Assembly: GCA_034406715.1 (NCBI GenBank)
Contig: CP137872.1
Coordinates: 1,167,871 to 1,231,870, forward strand
Reading direction: 5' to 3'
DNA: 64,000 nucleotides
Source of the DNA: Rhodotorula mucilaginosa
Lineage: Eukaryota > Basidiomycota > Microbotryomycetes > Sporidiobolales > Sporidiobolaceae
The translations under genes and the position numbers were made by a program. The first letter of the stretch is position 1. Each line of letters opens with the position of its first letter. Of the stretch, positions 11,901 through 23,821 are shown one piece after another. The notes beneath the pieces were generated by a model. That model was not told where the DNA came from, ran no database searches, and worked only from the letters and a program-made list of their open reading frames with translations.

Positions 11901-13538
11901 TCATTTCGGGGAAACCCCCGACGGGTCCGTCTTGCCCAACCCGGCGGCATGTTGCGCCGTCGTCTGGACGCACCGCGCGATGGCGGATCGGGTCCGCGCA
12001 TCTTCGAGAGCGAGCAGGCCCGCGATGGTGCAGCCTCCCGGGGCTGTGTACGGTCGGATATCGGTCGGGTCGGTCGGGTCGGTCGGTGGTCGCGCGCGAA
12101 AAGGTCGAGGGGGGACGGGACGGGACGGGACGGGACGGCAGAGAGGTTGTGGAGGAAGGAGAGGAGAGGAGGAGGGGACAATGTTTATTCGATTGTTGAT
12201 GTGTGTTATTTTTGATGAGATCGATGGTGGAAAGGTTGTTGGGGTCAGAAGGGGATGGATGAGGAGGAGGAGGAGGAGGAGGAGGAGGAGGTGGTGGTGA
12301 TGGGTGGTGGTCGGAGCGGATCAATTGAAAAGACAGAAGGGCGTTCGTCAGCCAGTTCCCCTTCAATCTTCTTCTCCTTTTCATTGACCCTTCTTTAGAG
12401 AGGGAAGGACTGAACTGGTGACGCTGTCTTTGAGGGCAGCGGGATGGATTCCGGTCTGGAGGACCATTCGTGCGGCTCCTTGCATCGCTGCGAGGGGAGG
12501 GAGAGCGGGGGAACAAGAATGGGGTTTTGCTCAGTTTCGAGTCCATGCAAGAAATCGGATTCTCTCTTGTGCGCGGACATGTCGCTTGTCGCGGCAAAGG
12601 AAGAGTGTGTGCGATCTTGACAAGCTGATTTCCCCCCTCGCAGCCCACACAACCTCGAAGAGAGAGAGAGAGAGAGAGAGGGCGACTCACTCTGGGCTGC
12701 GAGTTCGAGCGCTTCGGAGCGCGGGAGGCCCATCATGACGCCGCCGTCGGCCATGGCTTCGAGGACGACGCAGACGAACGCGGGCCCGGATCCGCACACG
12801 GCCGTGACGGCGTCAAAGTGCTGCGCGGGGACGTACATCAAAACCGGGTCAACCTTCACGCCACCTTCTGGAGACAGGAACAACCGCCCCCGGGGTGCGC
12901 ACCTTTTCGTCCATGAAGCGGCATCGTCCGATGGGGGTAAAGAGGGCCATGAGGATGTCTCTCTGGACGGGAGTTTTCGGATCTTTCGGGTCGAGGGACG
13001 AGACGACAATCATGCCCTCTCGGATCTTGGACGGGGTGTTGGGCATGCTGCGGACGACGGTGCAGCTGTTCGGGACCCACTCTCGCATCATGGCGATGGT
13101 GGTGCCGGCGAGGATCGAGATGAGCAACTTGCCCTCGAGGGCTTGGGCCATGCCCGGCGCGAGGAGGACGTGGGCTGCCATTTGGGGCTTGCAGCACAGG
13201 AGGACGACGTCCGACTCTGCGACGCTCTGGACGTTTTCGGACGCTTGGCGGACTTGGACCGAAGGGCCGACGCCGCCGAGTTGGAGAAAGGTCTTGCGGA
13301 GTTTGCGAGCGGACTCGGCGCGGTTCACGGTGGCGATGAAGCGGTTCGGCAGCGAGGCGGAATCGTGCACCGAGTCGAGGATCAGCGAGCCCATCGGCGT
13401 CGACGGCCCGCTCTCCGTCGTTGCGTTGGCGTTCTCGCCGGACGAGGAGTGGTGGGGATGCGAGAGGCCTTCGATGACGCCCGACAGGACGGCGACGCCC
13501 ATCGTGCCGCAGCCAATGACGCACAGCTGGTACGGCAT
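11901..13538 (-). CDS. PRO3: Pyrroline-5-carboxylate reductase
   Basis: Exons (minus) 12903-13538, 12691-12820, 12416-12487 and 11901-12043 encode 326 aa. It catalyses the last step of proline synthesis, NAD(P)H-dependent reduction of pyrroline-5-carboxylate. The Rossmann start CVIGCGTMGVAVL is at residue ~5; then VVLLCCKPQ, RSMPNTP, CGSGPAF, and the family signature SVTTPGGCTIAGL, which is reassembled across the last intron. Residues ~30-50 hold a Ser/Thr-rich insertion between the first strand and the next. The last intron is 371 nt, several times the local norm, and is rich in short tandem repeats. An upstream in-frame ATG at 13595 exists, but the ATG at 13538 gives the usual P5CR N-terminus. 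The start is 178 bp from that of the PRCC gene, head to head. Confidence 0.93.
12054..12135. repeat. GGTCG and GGGAC tandem repeats in a PRO3 intron
   Basis: Two short arrays: GGTCG-type units near 12058-12090 and about five GGGAC units near 12115-12135. Both are inside the 371-nt intron. The second array has four or more GGG runs spaced by two bases on the + strand, a G-quadruplex pattern. Confidence 0.75.
12256..12305. repeat. GGA/GGT trinucleotide repeat
   Basis: An uninterrupted GAG/GGA run followed by GTG units, inside the same PRO3 intron. On the transcribed minus strand it is pyrimidine-rich. Confidence 0.8.
12657..12680. repeat. (GA)n microsatellite
   Basis: About 12 GA units, just inside a PRO3 intron next to its donor. 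On the gene strand it is a CT tract. Confidence 0.85.
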
Positions 13539-13716
13539 CTCTTCAGCCTGTAGTCTAGAGTCGGTGGGTCTCGAGGAGTCAAAGGCCGATTTCACGCGCG
13601 ACCCCCCGCTGAAGGGCTCCCATTACAAACTATTTGTAATCCCCATTACAACTACTACTCTCGCCTCCACTTGTCTCTCATCGCTCTCTTCGAACCCACT
13701 TCAAAGCGTATACGCG

Positions 13717-15138
13717 ATGGGGTTGGTCGACTATGGTTCAGACTCAGATTCAGATTCGCCGCCCCAATCTACCGCCCCCGCCCCCGCTCCTGTTCCTCCG
13801 ACTCGGTCGAAACGTCGCATCCTCCTCGACCTGCCAGCGCCATCCGCAACCACCCCCAACGCACAGGCGGGACCGTCCTCGTCCAAGAGGTTCAAATCGG
13901 ATAGTGGAGACCCGTCGCCGCCGTTGACCGGACTCGCGGCCATGCTCCCGAAACCCAAGAACAGCAGCAGCGCGCCCTCTGCTCCTGTTGCACCTCCCAA
14001 GGTAGCGGCCAAAGGACCTTCAAGACTCGAAGTCTTGCTCGCGGGCGCGGACAAGGCACCAAAAGCGAACGAGGCGGCCCTGTTGCTGCCACCGGCCGTC
14101 GCAGCCAAGCGGAAACAGGAACAAGCACCACCTCCTGCAGACTTTTTCGGCATCAGTGAGTTGGGCGTGCCCCCGCCCGCGCCGTAAGCTATACCGCCTG
14201 ACGTTCCTCCCCCCTTCCCCACCCCCCCCAGGCTCGGTCGCTTCCTCCACCTCCTCTGGTCCGGCAACGTCGACCTCTTCCTCTTCCTCTTCAAAACCTT
14301 CCCTCTCATCATCATCATCATCATTCTCCGCCGCTCCCTCCATCTCGTCCGCACCCCCTCCCGCGCCAAAATCCCAATCCCAACCCTCCTCTTCCTCAGC
14401 AGACGATCCGTATCCCGGGTTCACGCAACTCCCCTCGGGGGAATGGGTCGCCAAGGACCAAAAGACGTACGAAATGTGGATGGCTTGGCAGCAGGCTCAG
14501 GCCCAACAACAGGCGCAAGGAGGGTTGGCGGAACACGGGTTGGACGAGAAAGATCTAAAGGCCCGAGGGGGGTTGGTCGATGTGAACCAGCAGCAACCGG
14601 CAGAGACGGCGGTGGGTCCGGGGGGAGGAAGAGCCGAGGGGCATAAACCCGCCGCAGCGGTCAAAGGGGTGAGTTGAGGTTTTCAGGGGGTCTTGCATCT
14701 TCTCCCTCCTCTTTTCTTCCTTACCGGCCCACGCCACCCCCCCCCCCCCCCCCCCGCGCCCCTGGACCAATCCGAGCTGAGACGGAGCTGACTAAACAAT
14801 CCCCCCTACCAGATCCCGAGTCAATTGTCCGGTTCCGCCAAAAGGAAACACCAATTGTCGTCGTTGCTCGCCGCCGCGCACGACAACCGCGCCGAGTTGG
14901 AGGACCGGATCGCGCAGGCGAGGCAGAATCGCAGGTCGGGCGCGAACAAGTATGGTCAGTCTTCTCTCTCTCTCTCTCTCTCTCTCCCCCTGCGCGCTTG
15001 CCTCGTTTTCTCTTTTTCTTTTTTCGTGATTTGATCTGGAGGGTTTCGCCGCCCCCACCCACCTTTTTTGACTGGATGCTGATGAACAATTCTACCCCGA
15101 AACTCGTCTTTTGGTTTCCTCGGCAAACAGGGTTCTGA
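13717..15138 (+). CDS. PRCC: PRCC-family nuclear protein
   Basis: Exons 13717-14155, 14232-14668, 14813-14954 and 15131-15138 encode 341 aa. The N-terminus has the acidic start MGLVDYGSDSDSDS, followed by a Pro/Ala/Ser-rich low-complexity half. The C-terminal PRCC region has GEWVAKDQKTYEMWMAWQQ, SAKRKHQLSSLL and the terminal NKYGF, whose last residues GF-stop lie on an 8-nt final exon; KYGF is the characteristic family ending. Animal PRCC associates with splicing factors and with MAD2L2; a role in mRNA processing or the mitotic checkpoint is inferred only from family. Two introns carry unusual runs, a poly-C tract near 14738-14756 and a CT run near 14962-14986. Head to head with PRO3. Confidence 0.85.
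14738..14756. repeat. Poly-C homopolymer in a PRCC intron
   Basis: An uninterrupted run of about 18 C in the second intron. Its exact length may be affected by sequencing. Confidence 0.8.
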
Positions 15139-15360
15139 CACTGGACCTGTACCTGAGACGTCGGGGGAATGGACGGCGGGATCCATGGCCGTGCGAGGAG
15201 CGGGGTATCTGTATGTGTGTGCGCGCTTGTTCAGGCCTCCCCCCTTTCGATGTAGAAAAGCCCTTTCCAGCGTTTCCATCCAACGAACAACGAGAATCCC
15301 CTCATTCACCTCACTTGCCTTCCAGGGGAGGAGGGCCAACATCCCAAGTTCAACATCTCT

Positions 15361-15428
<68 letters not shown>

Positions 15429-15513
15429 CGAGCACGAGAGATAGAGAAGATGCTCATGTATTGAGTTGCGATAATGCGAGAGAGGTTTGTTTTCTGCTTG
15501 TACGGAATCGACT
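15139..15513. repeat. Intergenic region with a long (GA)n microsatellite
   Basis: Convergent gap of 375 bp between the PRCC and phosducin-like genes. Nearly 60 bp (about 15366-15424) is uninterrupted GA. No gene was seen; the 3' UTRs of both genes must lie here. Confidence 0.85.
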
Positions 15514-16761
15514 TCAGAGGTCAAAGTCGCTGTCGGAATCCTCCTCGCCTGCCTTCTTCTTCTTGACCCCGCCACCGCGACGGATTCCGCTCCTCCTCCC
15601 ACCTCCAACCATGGTCGGGTCCTCGTTCTCATCCTCATCGTCGGAATCGTCATCATCTTGACTATCGCTGCTATTCCGATCCCGGTCCTCGCCTTTAGAT
15701 CTGGAGGAGAAGGGCGTCGCGGCGTCGGATCGCGAGGCGAATTGCGACGACGAGGCACCGCCTGCTGCGTCGTAGCCGACTTTGTTGTGGAAGTCGATAC
15801 CGCGGAAGGCGAACAAAACTCGCTCGACGTCTGTTGTCCGCGTCCCGGGGGGGTGGGGGGAAGGGGAGTTGACAAAGAACGGGGCGTCAGTAACGAAAGC
15901 GATTGCCGCTGACAAAAAGAAGGAGAAACTGCGCCCGCCCCGCCCGCCGCTTACCTCGCAGCGTGGCATTCATGCCATTCATAGCCCCGAGTCCGACCAC
16001 TTGTCCCATCATCTGCCCCTTGCGGTAGATGATCAGGGTCGGGACGTTCTTGTCGGGGTAGTTTTCGATGCAGTGGTCCGACACGATCGAGACGAATTTG
16101 GTCGAAGGGTACAGAGACGCGAGTTGTTGGATGATGGGCATGAGCTTTTTCGATTCGGGGACGCTGCAGGTGCGCGCGGTGGGTGCGTGGGTGGCAAGGG
16201 AGGGATCAGTTTCTGCCGGTCTCGAAAACGAATCTCTCTCTCTCTCTTTCGGGAGGCGGTGTGAGAAAGAGTGATGCGGGCGGGAAGCTGCGTACGTACG
16301 TGTCTTTGAACAGGACGCAGACGACTCCGGTCCCCCACCCTTCCGGTTCGCCCGGCAGTTCCTCGTTCGACGCCTCGGTCACTTCGCGCTTATAGTCGAC
16401 TTTGCCGATCGGGTACACCCTCCCAAACTTGCGCTTGCCGAGCTGGTCCCGCTCGTGCCGTTTCCGTTCCTCGAGCGCGCGCTCGAGGTCCTCGCGCCGG
16501 GTGCGGTCGTCCCGGTTGATGTCGAGGTCTTCGAGGTCGAGTTCTTCCGAGAGGGTGGGCGACGCGGGCCGCGGAGGCGGGGACGGCGAGCGCGAACCGT
16601 CCTGGGTGCTTTGTTTGGGCGGGATGATGCCATGCCTGCGGAGGGCGTCGTTGAACTCGGTGTCGGCCGTGTAGTCGATTGCGCCCGACTGCGAAGAGCG
16701 AGTCAGCGGGCAAGTCGTCACACTACAGCCAGCGAGCGAGTGGAAGAGACGACGTTACCAT
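15514..16761 (-). CDS. PLP2: Phosducin-like protein (PDCL3/PLP2 type)
   Basis: Exons (minus) 16759-16761, 16300-16688, 15955-16163 and 15514-15830 encode 305 aa. Exon 1 is only the ATG. The chain then has DYTADTEFNDALRRHGIIPP (the PDCL3/Plp2 start), a charged helix with RREDLERALEERKRHE, KFGRVYPIGKVDYKREVTEA, and a thioredoxin-like domain with VVCVLFKDTVPESKKL, FVSIVSDHCIENYPDKNVPT and IIYRKGQMMGQVVGLG. The C-terminus is acidic, ending DSDSDFDL. Members are cytosolic co-chaperones of the CCT chaperonin helping actin and tubulin folding; Plp2 is essential in budding yeast. An insertion at ~30-60 (Ser/Pro-rich) separates the start from the helix. The start is 380 bp from the end of DBP10, in tandem. 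Confidence 0.88.
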
Positions 16762-17140
16762 GGTTGTTTAGGGACTGTCTGCACGTGCAATCCTCGCGCT
16801 GTGCGGCTTTGTAGGGAAGCTTGGGAAGCTGCAGACTTTTGACGACTGATGAAGAAGCGACGTCGAGAAGAACAGGGCGGGCGTAGCAGGCACTGCCAAG
16901 GTTCCTGAGAGTGGCGCAAGTATAGCTAGACTTTGTACGCTGCACCAGTAGAAGTGCGATGTGGTCAAAAGTCGACGAGCGGTGGGGCAGCAGCTGCGTG
17001 CCGAGCGCTCGTTTCGACAAACTGGAGCCTCGGATTCAAGTATGCTTGCTTGCGCAGAAAAAGGGTATACAAACGCAGAAACGTTGGGATGCGAAGGTGA
17101 ACGCAAGTGCCATTCCGAAGGGAAAAAGAAGATCCCACGC
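16762..17140. other. Intergenic stretch between PLP2-like and DBP10
   Basis: 379 bp between two tandem minus-strand genes, holding the promoter of the phosducin-like gene and the DBP10 3' end. No gene or repeat was seen. Confidence 0.5.
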
Positions 17141-20100
17141 CTACTTGCGCTTCTTGCCACCAGCACCCGGACCTCCCTTGGACGAACCACCCAGACCAGG
17201 ACCACCCTTCTTGATCCCGTGCGGGTTCTTGACCGAAGCCTGGTTCGACCGCTTGACCCGCTTCTCCTTGGCGATCCGCTCCTTCCGGATCTCGGCCGCC
17301 GTCTTGAGTCCGCCCGGAGCCGCACCCGGCTTCCCAGCCGCACCAACGCTTCGCTTGGCGTGCTTGCCCTTCTGCTGGTCCCCGCCTTCGGACTTGGGCG
17401 TACCACCCTGGTGGCGGAACCGCTTCCCACCGCCACCGCCACCACCACCGGTCGCCGTCGTCCGCCCGCTGATCTCCTGGTCGCCCACGCGCGGGACGTT
17501 GATCCGCGCATTCTTGCGCCACTCGTCGTACACGCCACTCTTGAACGTCGCCGGCAACCGCTGACCCGACTCGCTCCGGATGAGCTTCTTGTTGTCCTGG
17601 CCGACCTGGTCCGCCCGGACAAACTTCTTGCTCTTGCGGTCCCACTTGAGCGTCGACGCGCGCTGCGCGAGCGCTTCGGCAGGGGTACCCTCGGTGTCGC
17701 CGCGGCCGCCCATGTCGTACGTCGAGTGCTTCGCTTGCGCGACAAACGATTCGCCGTTCGTGAGCGCATACCTGCAGGTTCCCACGGGCGGGCATGGTCA
17801 GCGTGTTTCTTCCTTACGAGAAACTGGCAGGAAACTTGTCCTCACCCTGCTTCGGTAGCAGCACCCTCTTGCTCGTAGCCCATGAAGAAGCGCTCATCTC
17901 GCCACGACGGCTTGTCGCCCGCCGGTTTCGCGCGCTTCGCCGGCTTCTTGCCAAACACCGCCTGTTCCGTCGCGCGAGACACGTCAGTCCCTTGTGTGGC
18001 TGTAGACGAGTCAAAGAAAGCAGGAGAGATTGATCAGGAGACCCACCTCGAGTTCCTCCTCGTCGGCTTCGTCCATTTCCGTCCGCAACGGCGCCCTTGG
18101 CTGTTCGACCTTGGCCACCTCGTCGTCGACGTCCATCTGCCCGGTCGCAGAGTCCTCACCGGCGGCCGCGCCTTCGGGCACCTCGGGCAACTCTTCCTCG
18201 TCCACCTTCTTGGTGAGTTGGCGCGCGCGCTCACTCCGCAGCAAGGCCTTTCTCCGCTCCTTCATCAAGTTGGCGACGCTGCCTTCGCTCGCCCCGTTCT
18301 TGCCCTTGGCGTTCACCTCGAGGACAGTCTCGTTGGGACGGAAGCCGCCAATCTTGGCGAGCAGTTCGGCCCGACTCCGTTCGACGGCCTTGGCGCGTTC
18401 CGCCACGGCGCGGACATCCTCCTCGCCACCAGCAGTCGTAGCGCCCCCGACACCCCTTCCCAAAGCCGAAGCGAGGTACTCGTCATAGATCGGGTGCTCC
18501 TCTCCCGCTTCAGTGATGACCCCACCCGTCTTGGCCGCCTTTTCGACTTTTTCGCGCGCCATCTCCTTGGCGCGCCGGTACGATTCCGGGCTCGCCTTGC
18601 CGAGACCGCGTTCGTACATCCGTTGTCCGCGCTGAGAGACCTGCTGCAGCTGTTCGAGGTGCGGGTGGTGTTCGACGAGGGAACGGTGCGTCTCGATGTC
18701 GGTGTCGGTGAGCAATCGAGGTGGCGCACCGAGGATGAGCGTGTGCGCATAGTCGGGCTCGCCCGTGGCGTCGGCGGAGGAAGAAGGATCGGCGGCCGAG
18801 GAGGAGGAGAGCGGGCAGAACTTGAGTGGACGCGAGAGGAACAGCTCGAGGTCAAACAGGTACGGCAAGTCGTTCGCGGTGACGAACGTGTACGCCCAAC
18901 CGGTCCGACCCGCTCGAGCCGTACGACCGACTCGGTGCACGAACGCGCGGGTCCCGTTCGGGAAGTCGTAGTTGATGACGTTCTCGACGCCCGGGACGTC
19001 GATACCGCGCGCGGCCAAGTCGGTCACGACCAGGATCGAAGTCTGACCGGATCGGAACCGCGAGAGCGAGATCTTGCGGGCGGTTTGGTCCATCGAACCG
19101 TAGATCGGCGAAACCGAGTAGTTTGCTGCCGTCAAGAGCCCCGTAATGTACTCGACGTGGTGCTTGGTCGAGACAAAGACGACCGTCTGATGCGGCGCAA
19201 TGTTGGCGCCGTTGACCGAGTCGAGGTCGAGCTCCTCGTCGTCGGACCCTTCATTTTGACCACGCTTGCGCTTCTTGCCGCGATCCTGCATGCGACCTTT
19301 GCCCTTGAAACCGCCACCGCCGCCGCCGCGACGGTCCCCGGTGCTCGTATAGTCGTAATGATTCGAGGTGCCGCTGTCGGTGCCCTTCATGACGGCCTCG
19401 TTCTCCCTCGCGACGCGTGCATGTTCCGCCGAGCGTTGTTCCTCCGACATGACGGGCACGCGGATCACCTCGCGGAGCAACCCGAGCAGGACCGCCTCCT
19501 TCTCGGTCGATTTCACGTTCAGGTAGGCCATCCGGAGATCCTTCGAGATCTTTTGGTCGACGTCGAGGCGGATCAGTTTCGGGTTCTGCAAGCCGGCTTT
19601 CGCGAACCCGACGAGCGACGACGGCAGCGTCGCCGAGAAGAGGAGGGTTTGCCGCGTCGCCGGGACGCGGTGCAGGATCTCGGTCAACTGCTCGGCGAAC
19701 CCGAGTTCGAACAGTCGGTCGGCTTCGTCGATGATGAGCGACGAGATGGCCGACAGGGAGTAGTTCATCTCGACGAGCAAGTGGAGGAATCGACCGGGCG
19801 TGGCGATGATCCTGGGCGCGCGCGCACGGCGGTCAGTAATGCATGCGGGTAAGCACAACTTTCGAAGGAACTCACACGTCGGGGTTGCCAGCCATGAGTT
19901 CAAACTGGGCCTCCATAGCTTCTCCTCCGACAATCATGGCCCACCGGAGCGACTCGCCTTCGCCTCTGATCCCGCGCGCGAGATCCTTGCCGACCTTGAG
20001 GACCTGCAGGGCCAACTCTCGAGTCGGCACGAGGATGAGACCGCGCGCGCCAAACTTGTCCGAGTGGGTCCACAGCTGGCTGAGCAACGGCAAGAGGTAG

Positions 20101-20609
20101 CAGAGGGTTTTTCCCGAACCGGTCCGGGCCATGCACAAGTGGTCGCGCGCGACGGTAATCTTTTTGCCCTTGTCCGAGACGACGCTCTCGGTCGAGCCGA
20201 GGATGGAAGGGAGCGCCAGGCGCTGAATCGGGGTCGGGGTCGTGAAGCCGCGCTGGAGGAGCGCCTTGAGGAGGAGTGGCGGGAGGCCGAGCGACTGGAA
20301 CGACCCGCCGCCGGTCAACTGCTTGCTCTGCTTGTTGTCCTTGCCCTTGCGGACGAGGGCCGCTCCTTCAGCCAGGTTCCGCGAGTGCTGCAAGCTCGCG
20401 AGCGACGCAAACAGGGCGTCCTCCTCGTCGTCGTCGTCGTCCGAACCTGCGCCGGAGTCTTGAGCCTGCGCCGCATCGCCGTGGCCCGACGCCTTGGCTG
20501 ACGATTTCGTCCTCGCCGTCTTGGTCGGCTTGCGCGTCTTGCTGGTCGCCGTGGAGCCGAGCAGCGCCGACGAGATGTCGATGCCGCCTTCAGAGTCGCT
20601 GCTGTCCAT
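17141..20609 (-). CDS. DBP10: DEAD-box ATP-dependent RNA helicase, large ribosomal subunit assembly
   Basis: Exons (minus) 19876-20609, 18047-19811, 17846-17961 and 17141-17771 encode 1,081 aa. The Q motif region SFQSLGLPPLLLKALLQRGF with TPIQRLALP leads into motif I ARTGSGKT, PTRELALQ, NPDVIIATPGR (joined over intron 1), DEAD (LIIDEADRLFELGF), SAT (LLFSATLPS), then ARGIDVPGVENVINYD and HRVGRTARAGRTG. The C-terminus carries the DBP10CT-type block PSWRDERFFMGYEQEG and a basic tail rich in Gly/Lys. DBP10/DDX54 acts in the nucleolus in 60S maturation. A 40-residue insertion (~330-400, RGGGGGGFKGKGRMQDRGKK) breaks the region between the RecA lobes. Intron 2's acceptor was chosen by phase. A 656-codon frame on the other strand (17882-19852) is its shadow. 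Confidence 0.95.
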
Positions 20610-20907
20610 GGCCGAGGGAGGCGGTTGCCGGGTTGAGCACGGGCAGGTCTTTCGGTCGAGTATAGCCCGGCTACGGTCTAGTCTTGAACAGAATGCAACG
20701 TCCAGAGTGGAGCTCATCAAGACTTGCTTTGCACCGCCTCCTCGTCCAAGCTCCTCTCTCGCCCGCGGAGTTAACACTTCGACGTCGACGGATACATATA
20801 TAAAACAAACTGGATCGGGTGCATGATACACAGGGTGAAAGGGGAAGGTTGCGGAAAGGGCTTCCTTACGAGTAGAGCTGCAAGGTTTTTCTTTTTCGCG
20901 TCAGCCA
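20610..20907. other. DBP10 promoter / DPL1 3' region
   Basis: 298 bp between two tandem minus-strand genes. It contains a TATATA-type AT patch near 20793-20803. No gene was seen. Confidence 0.4.
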
Positions 20908-23821
20908 TCAGTCTCCTGACTTGTATGCCCATCTGCAGGCGTGGGGCAGCCGGCGGGGTGGCCAGTACAAGCAAGCCGGACTCACCACGTCCATATCTAA
21001 GGCAGGTGACCAATCGCAAACCGCGAGAGAAGGAGGTCAGCACTTCCCGCGAAGCTCACCGACAAAGCAAAACAGACCGCGAGAGAAAAACGTACATCGG
21101 ACGGCCATCTCGCCGACGAGGCCCGGTCCAATCGCGCTGCTCGAGCCAAGTCCGTCTGGCGGCACACTCACTCCATCGATCAGCCTTCCCGGTTCCGGAC
21201 GACAAGACCCTTCTGGCTCAGCTCGGAAAGGAAAAGAGACTTGTCGGACACGCACACATGGTGACCATCCCGCCCTTGCCGCTCTCATACGTCTGCTTGA
21301 CTTCGTCGACGGCCTTGCGCAGGTCGCGCAGCAGGTCGTCGATCACGCGGACCGTCAGGCGCGTGCACGCAATGTGCAACGCCGGCGGGTTCTGGAGCGC
21401 GTTGACTGTACGGAGGTGCCATTCCTTTCAGCCGTCAGGTCTCGGGGGAGCCGCCGCGCAGAACGGAGCCCACGCAGGCCAGAACGAAAACAAAGAGAGA
21501 GGGGGCAGGGCCCCGGACGCACGATGCCAGCCCATCTTGTCCATCTTGTCCCCAACTTCATAAATCGGCACCATCCCGATCCCATTCCCCTGTCCCTCGG
21601 TCCGACTCCCAAACGCGACGACACTCACGAGCGGGTCCCCGAGGACATACAGCTCGGGGAAATCGGCCCGGAGGCCACGGACGAGTTTTTTCGCGGCGCC
21701 GACAATGTCGGTGCAGAGCGAGGTGTAGCCGTCGATGCCGAGGTGGAGCAAGGAGGCGTAGGCGCCGGCGATGATGGCTCCGGGGCTAGGTGGAATAGAA
21801 TGTATGGGTGTCATCAGCGGGGTTGTTGTCGTGCGTGCTCACGATCGCCGCGGAATCAGCCGCACCGAGAACCGGCCATGGACGGCGTCGCATACACACC
21901 ACCAGGCCAGCTAGTGATGACCTCAAACTGGTACTTTCGAATAGCCTGAGAGAGCATCGCATCAAAGGTGAAAAGGAAACCGAGTCAGTTGCACAGTGCG
22001 CCATCGCGTGGAGATGGGGGGTTGCGCACCTTGGAGCGGTACATGATGACGCTCGCACCCTTGGGTGCCATCGCGTACTTGTGCACATCGCAAGAGATAC
22101 TGCATCGCGTCAAGGAAGGAAGAGCGCCGGGCCTCGAAATCAGCGCCTTCGTTTTCTCGGCAGCAACGCACCTCTCAAACGACGCCAGGTTCGCTCTCAC
22201 CTTGTTACTCCCGGAACTCGGAAGTCAAACGGAACGGTCTCGAACCCAGCCCGTTCCAGGAACGGGACGAGGAACGAACCGAGGCAGCAGTCGACGTGCA
22301 AGCCGAGCCGGTGCCGGATCGCCAGGTCCGAAAGCGCCGAGATGTCTGTTCGAGTTCCGAGTCCCCAAGTCCGGAGCGAGTGTGTGTCAGCTCTACTCGG
22401 AGACTTCCGTCATTCCGTTCGACGAGCGGCGACTCCTACGCTGAAAGCAACATCATCCGGGAGGACTCACCGTCGATGGCACCGTCGGGAAAGTTGGGTG
22501 CCGACCCGACCAACAAGATGGTATTGGCGTTGATGGCCCTCTTGACTTTTGCGATCTGGACTCGACGCGTGACGGGGTCGACGGGGATGTGGTGGATCTT
22601 GATCCCGAAATAGTTGGCGGCCTTGTCGAACGCGGCGTGCACCGAGAGGGGGACGATCCTGTACGCACGGGCAGGCGCAAGTAAGTGATGATCAGCCAAT
22701 GTGATCTTTGTAGGCGTTACCCACACAAGAGCGCAGCAGCAGCAGCGACACTGGTGTGCAAAAAAGTCTGGAGGAGAAAGGGAAGCGGCGGACTCACATT
22801 TCCGGTTCCGTGATTCCAAACTCGGCCCGCGCGCGATCGCGGTACGCCTTGCACGCCATCAAGATGCTCTCGGTCCCTCCGCTCGTCGTCGTCCCCGCGC
22901 CGCCGTTCTCGTCGATCGCCGAAGTCGGTAACGGGCAGTTGTACAGCGACAGGCACATCGAGACGAGCTCGGAATCCATCTTGCGGACGCCTGTGCGCGT
23001 AGGCGCGGTCGGTATTCAGGACCAGTATTTTCGAGTCAGTATCCTCGGTGACGAAAGGAGACTCGGAGGTTTTTGCGTTCTGTAAAGGGTCAGAGTTGGC
23101 TTTTCGTCCCGCCCCCTCCGTGACTCTTACCTGGGAAGACGTCGGCATGGAGCGGGTTCGACACTTCGAATTTCCCAAACGCCTCTTTCCACAATTGACC
23201 CATCTCTTCCCCTCCGTGGTAGACGGCTCCGCTGACGCGCCCCGTCTCCCACTTGGTGTTGGGCAGGTCGGCGAGCTGGTCGAGGACGGCGGTCGTTTCG
23301 GCATGCGAGAGACCTCGCGAGGGGAGCGCGGTGTAGGACACTTTGGTGAGCCCTTTCGGGGCGAGCTGCGGGGGATGCATTTTGACATGAATACCTGACA
23401 GCAAGACGATGGGAGAGAAGACGGGGGCAGACCTTTGCTTCGAGTTCGAGGGTGACCTTGTCGAGTTCTCCCTGGACTTTGTTCCTGACGCTGGGGACTG
23501 TCCTCCTGAGGAGCAAGAATCCGCGCTTGACGATGGCGAGGTACAGTTCGTGGGCGGTGGTGACGAGTCCGCGAGCGACCAAGTGCCGGACGAGTTGGAC
23601 CGACTTGCGGTAGACGAGGTACCTGTTTCCCGTGGGGGGCATGAGTTGGTTTAGGCTGAATGGATGCACTGAATTCGCCCCTCGTACCAGAACACGATCT
23701 GTCGGCGAGAGAGGGAGAGAGCAAGGTGAGTGGTGCGCCGCGTTCAGAGGTCAGGAGGAGCGGAACTCGCCGTCTTTGCCGTGTCGAGGGTCAGGTACTG
23801 CTTTCCGACCATCGTAGCCAT
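20908..23821 (-). CDS. DPL1: Sphingosine-1-phosphate lyase
   Basis: Thirteen exons (minus): 23810-23821, 23670-23698, 23433-23622, 23131-23365, 22798-22990, 22471-22658, 22201-22345, 22030-22099, 21866-21945, 21523-21785, 21256-21405, 21096-21155 and 20908-20996; about 567 aa. This PLP-dependent enzyme cleaves long-chain base phosphates at the ER, ending sphingolipid breakdown. Motifs: [71 protein letters not shown], and the PLP lysine in [13 protein letters not shown], then [18 protein letters not shown]. Internal exons are firm. The first exon (donor GTCGGA) and the last exon are tentative; the 3' end could instead be spliced once more. The N-terminus is short, with one hydrophobic stretch ([14 protein letters not shown]). 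Confidence 0.92.

Noticed and set aside
17882-19852. 656-codon open frame on the plus strand
   Set aside because: Exact antisense of the DBP10 helicase core, which has all DEAD-box motifs.
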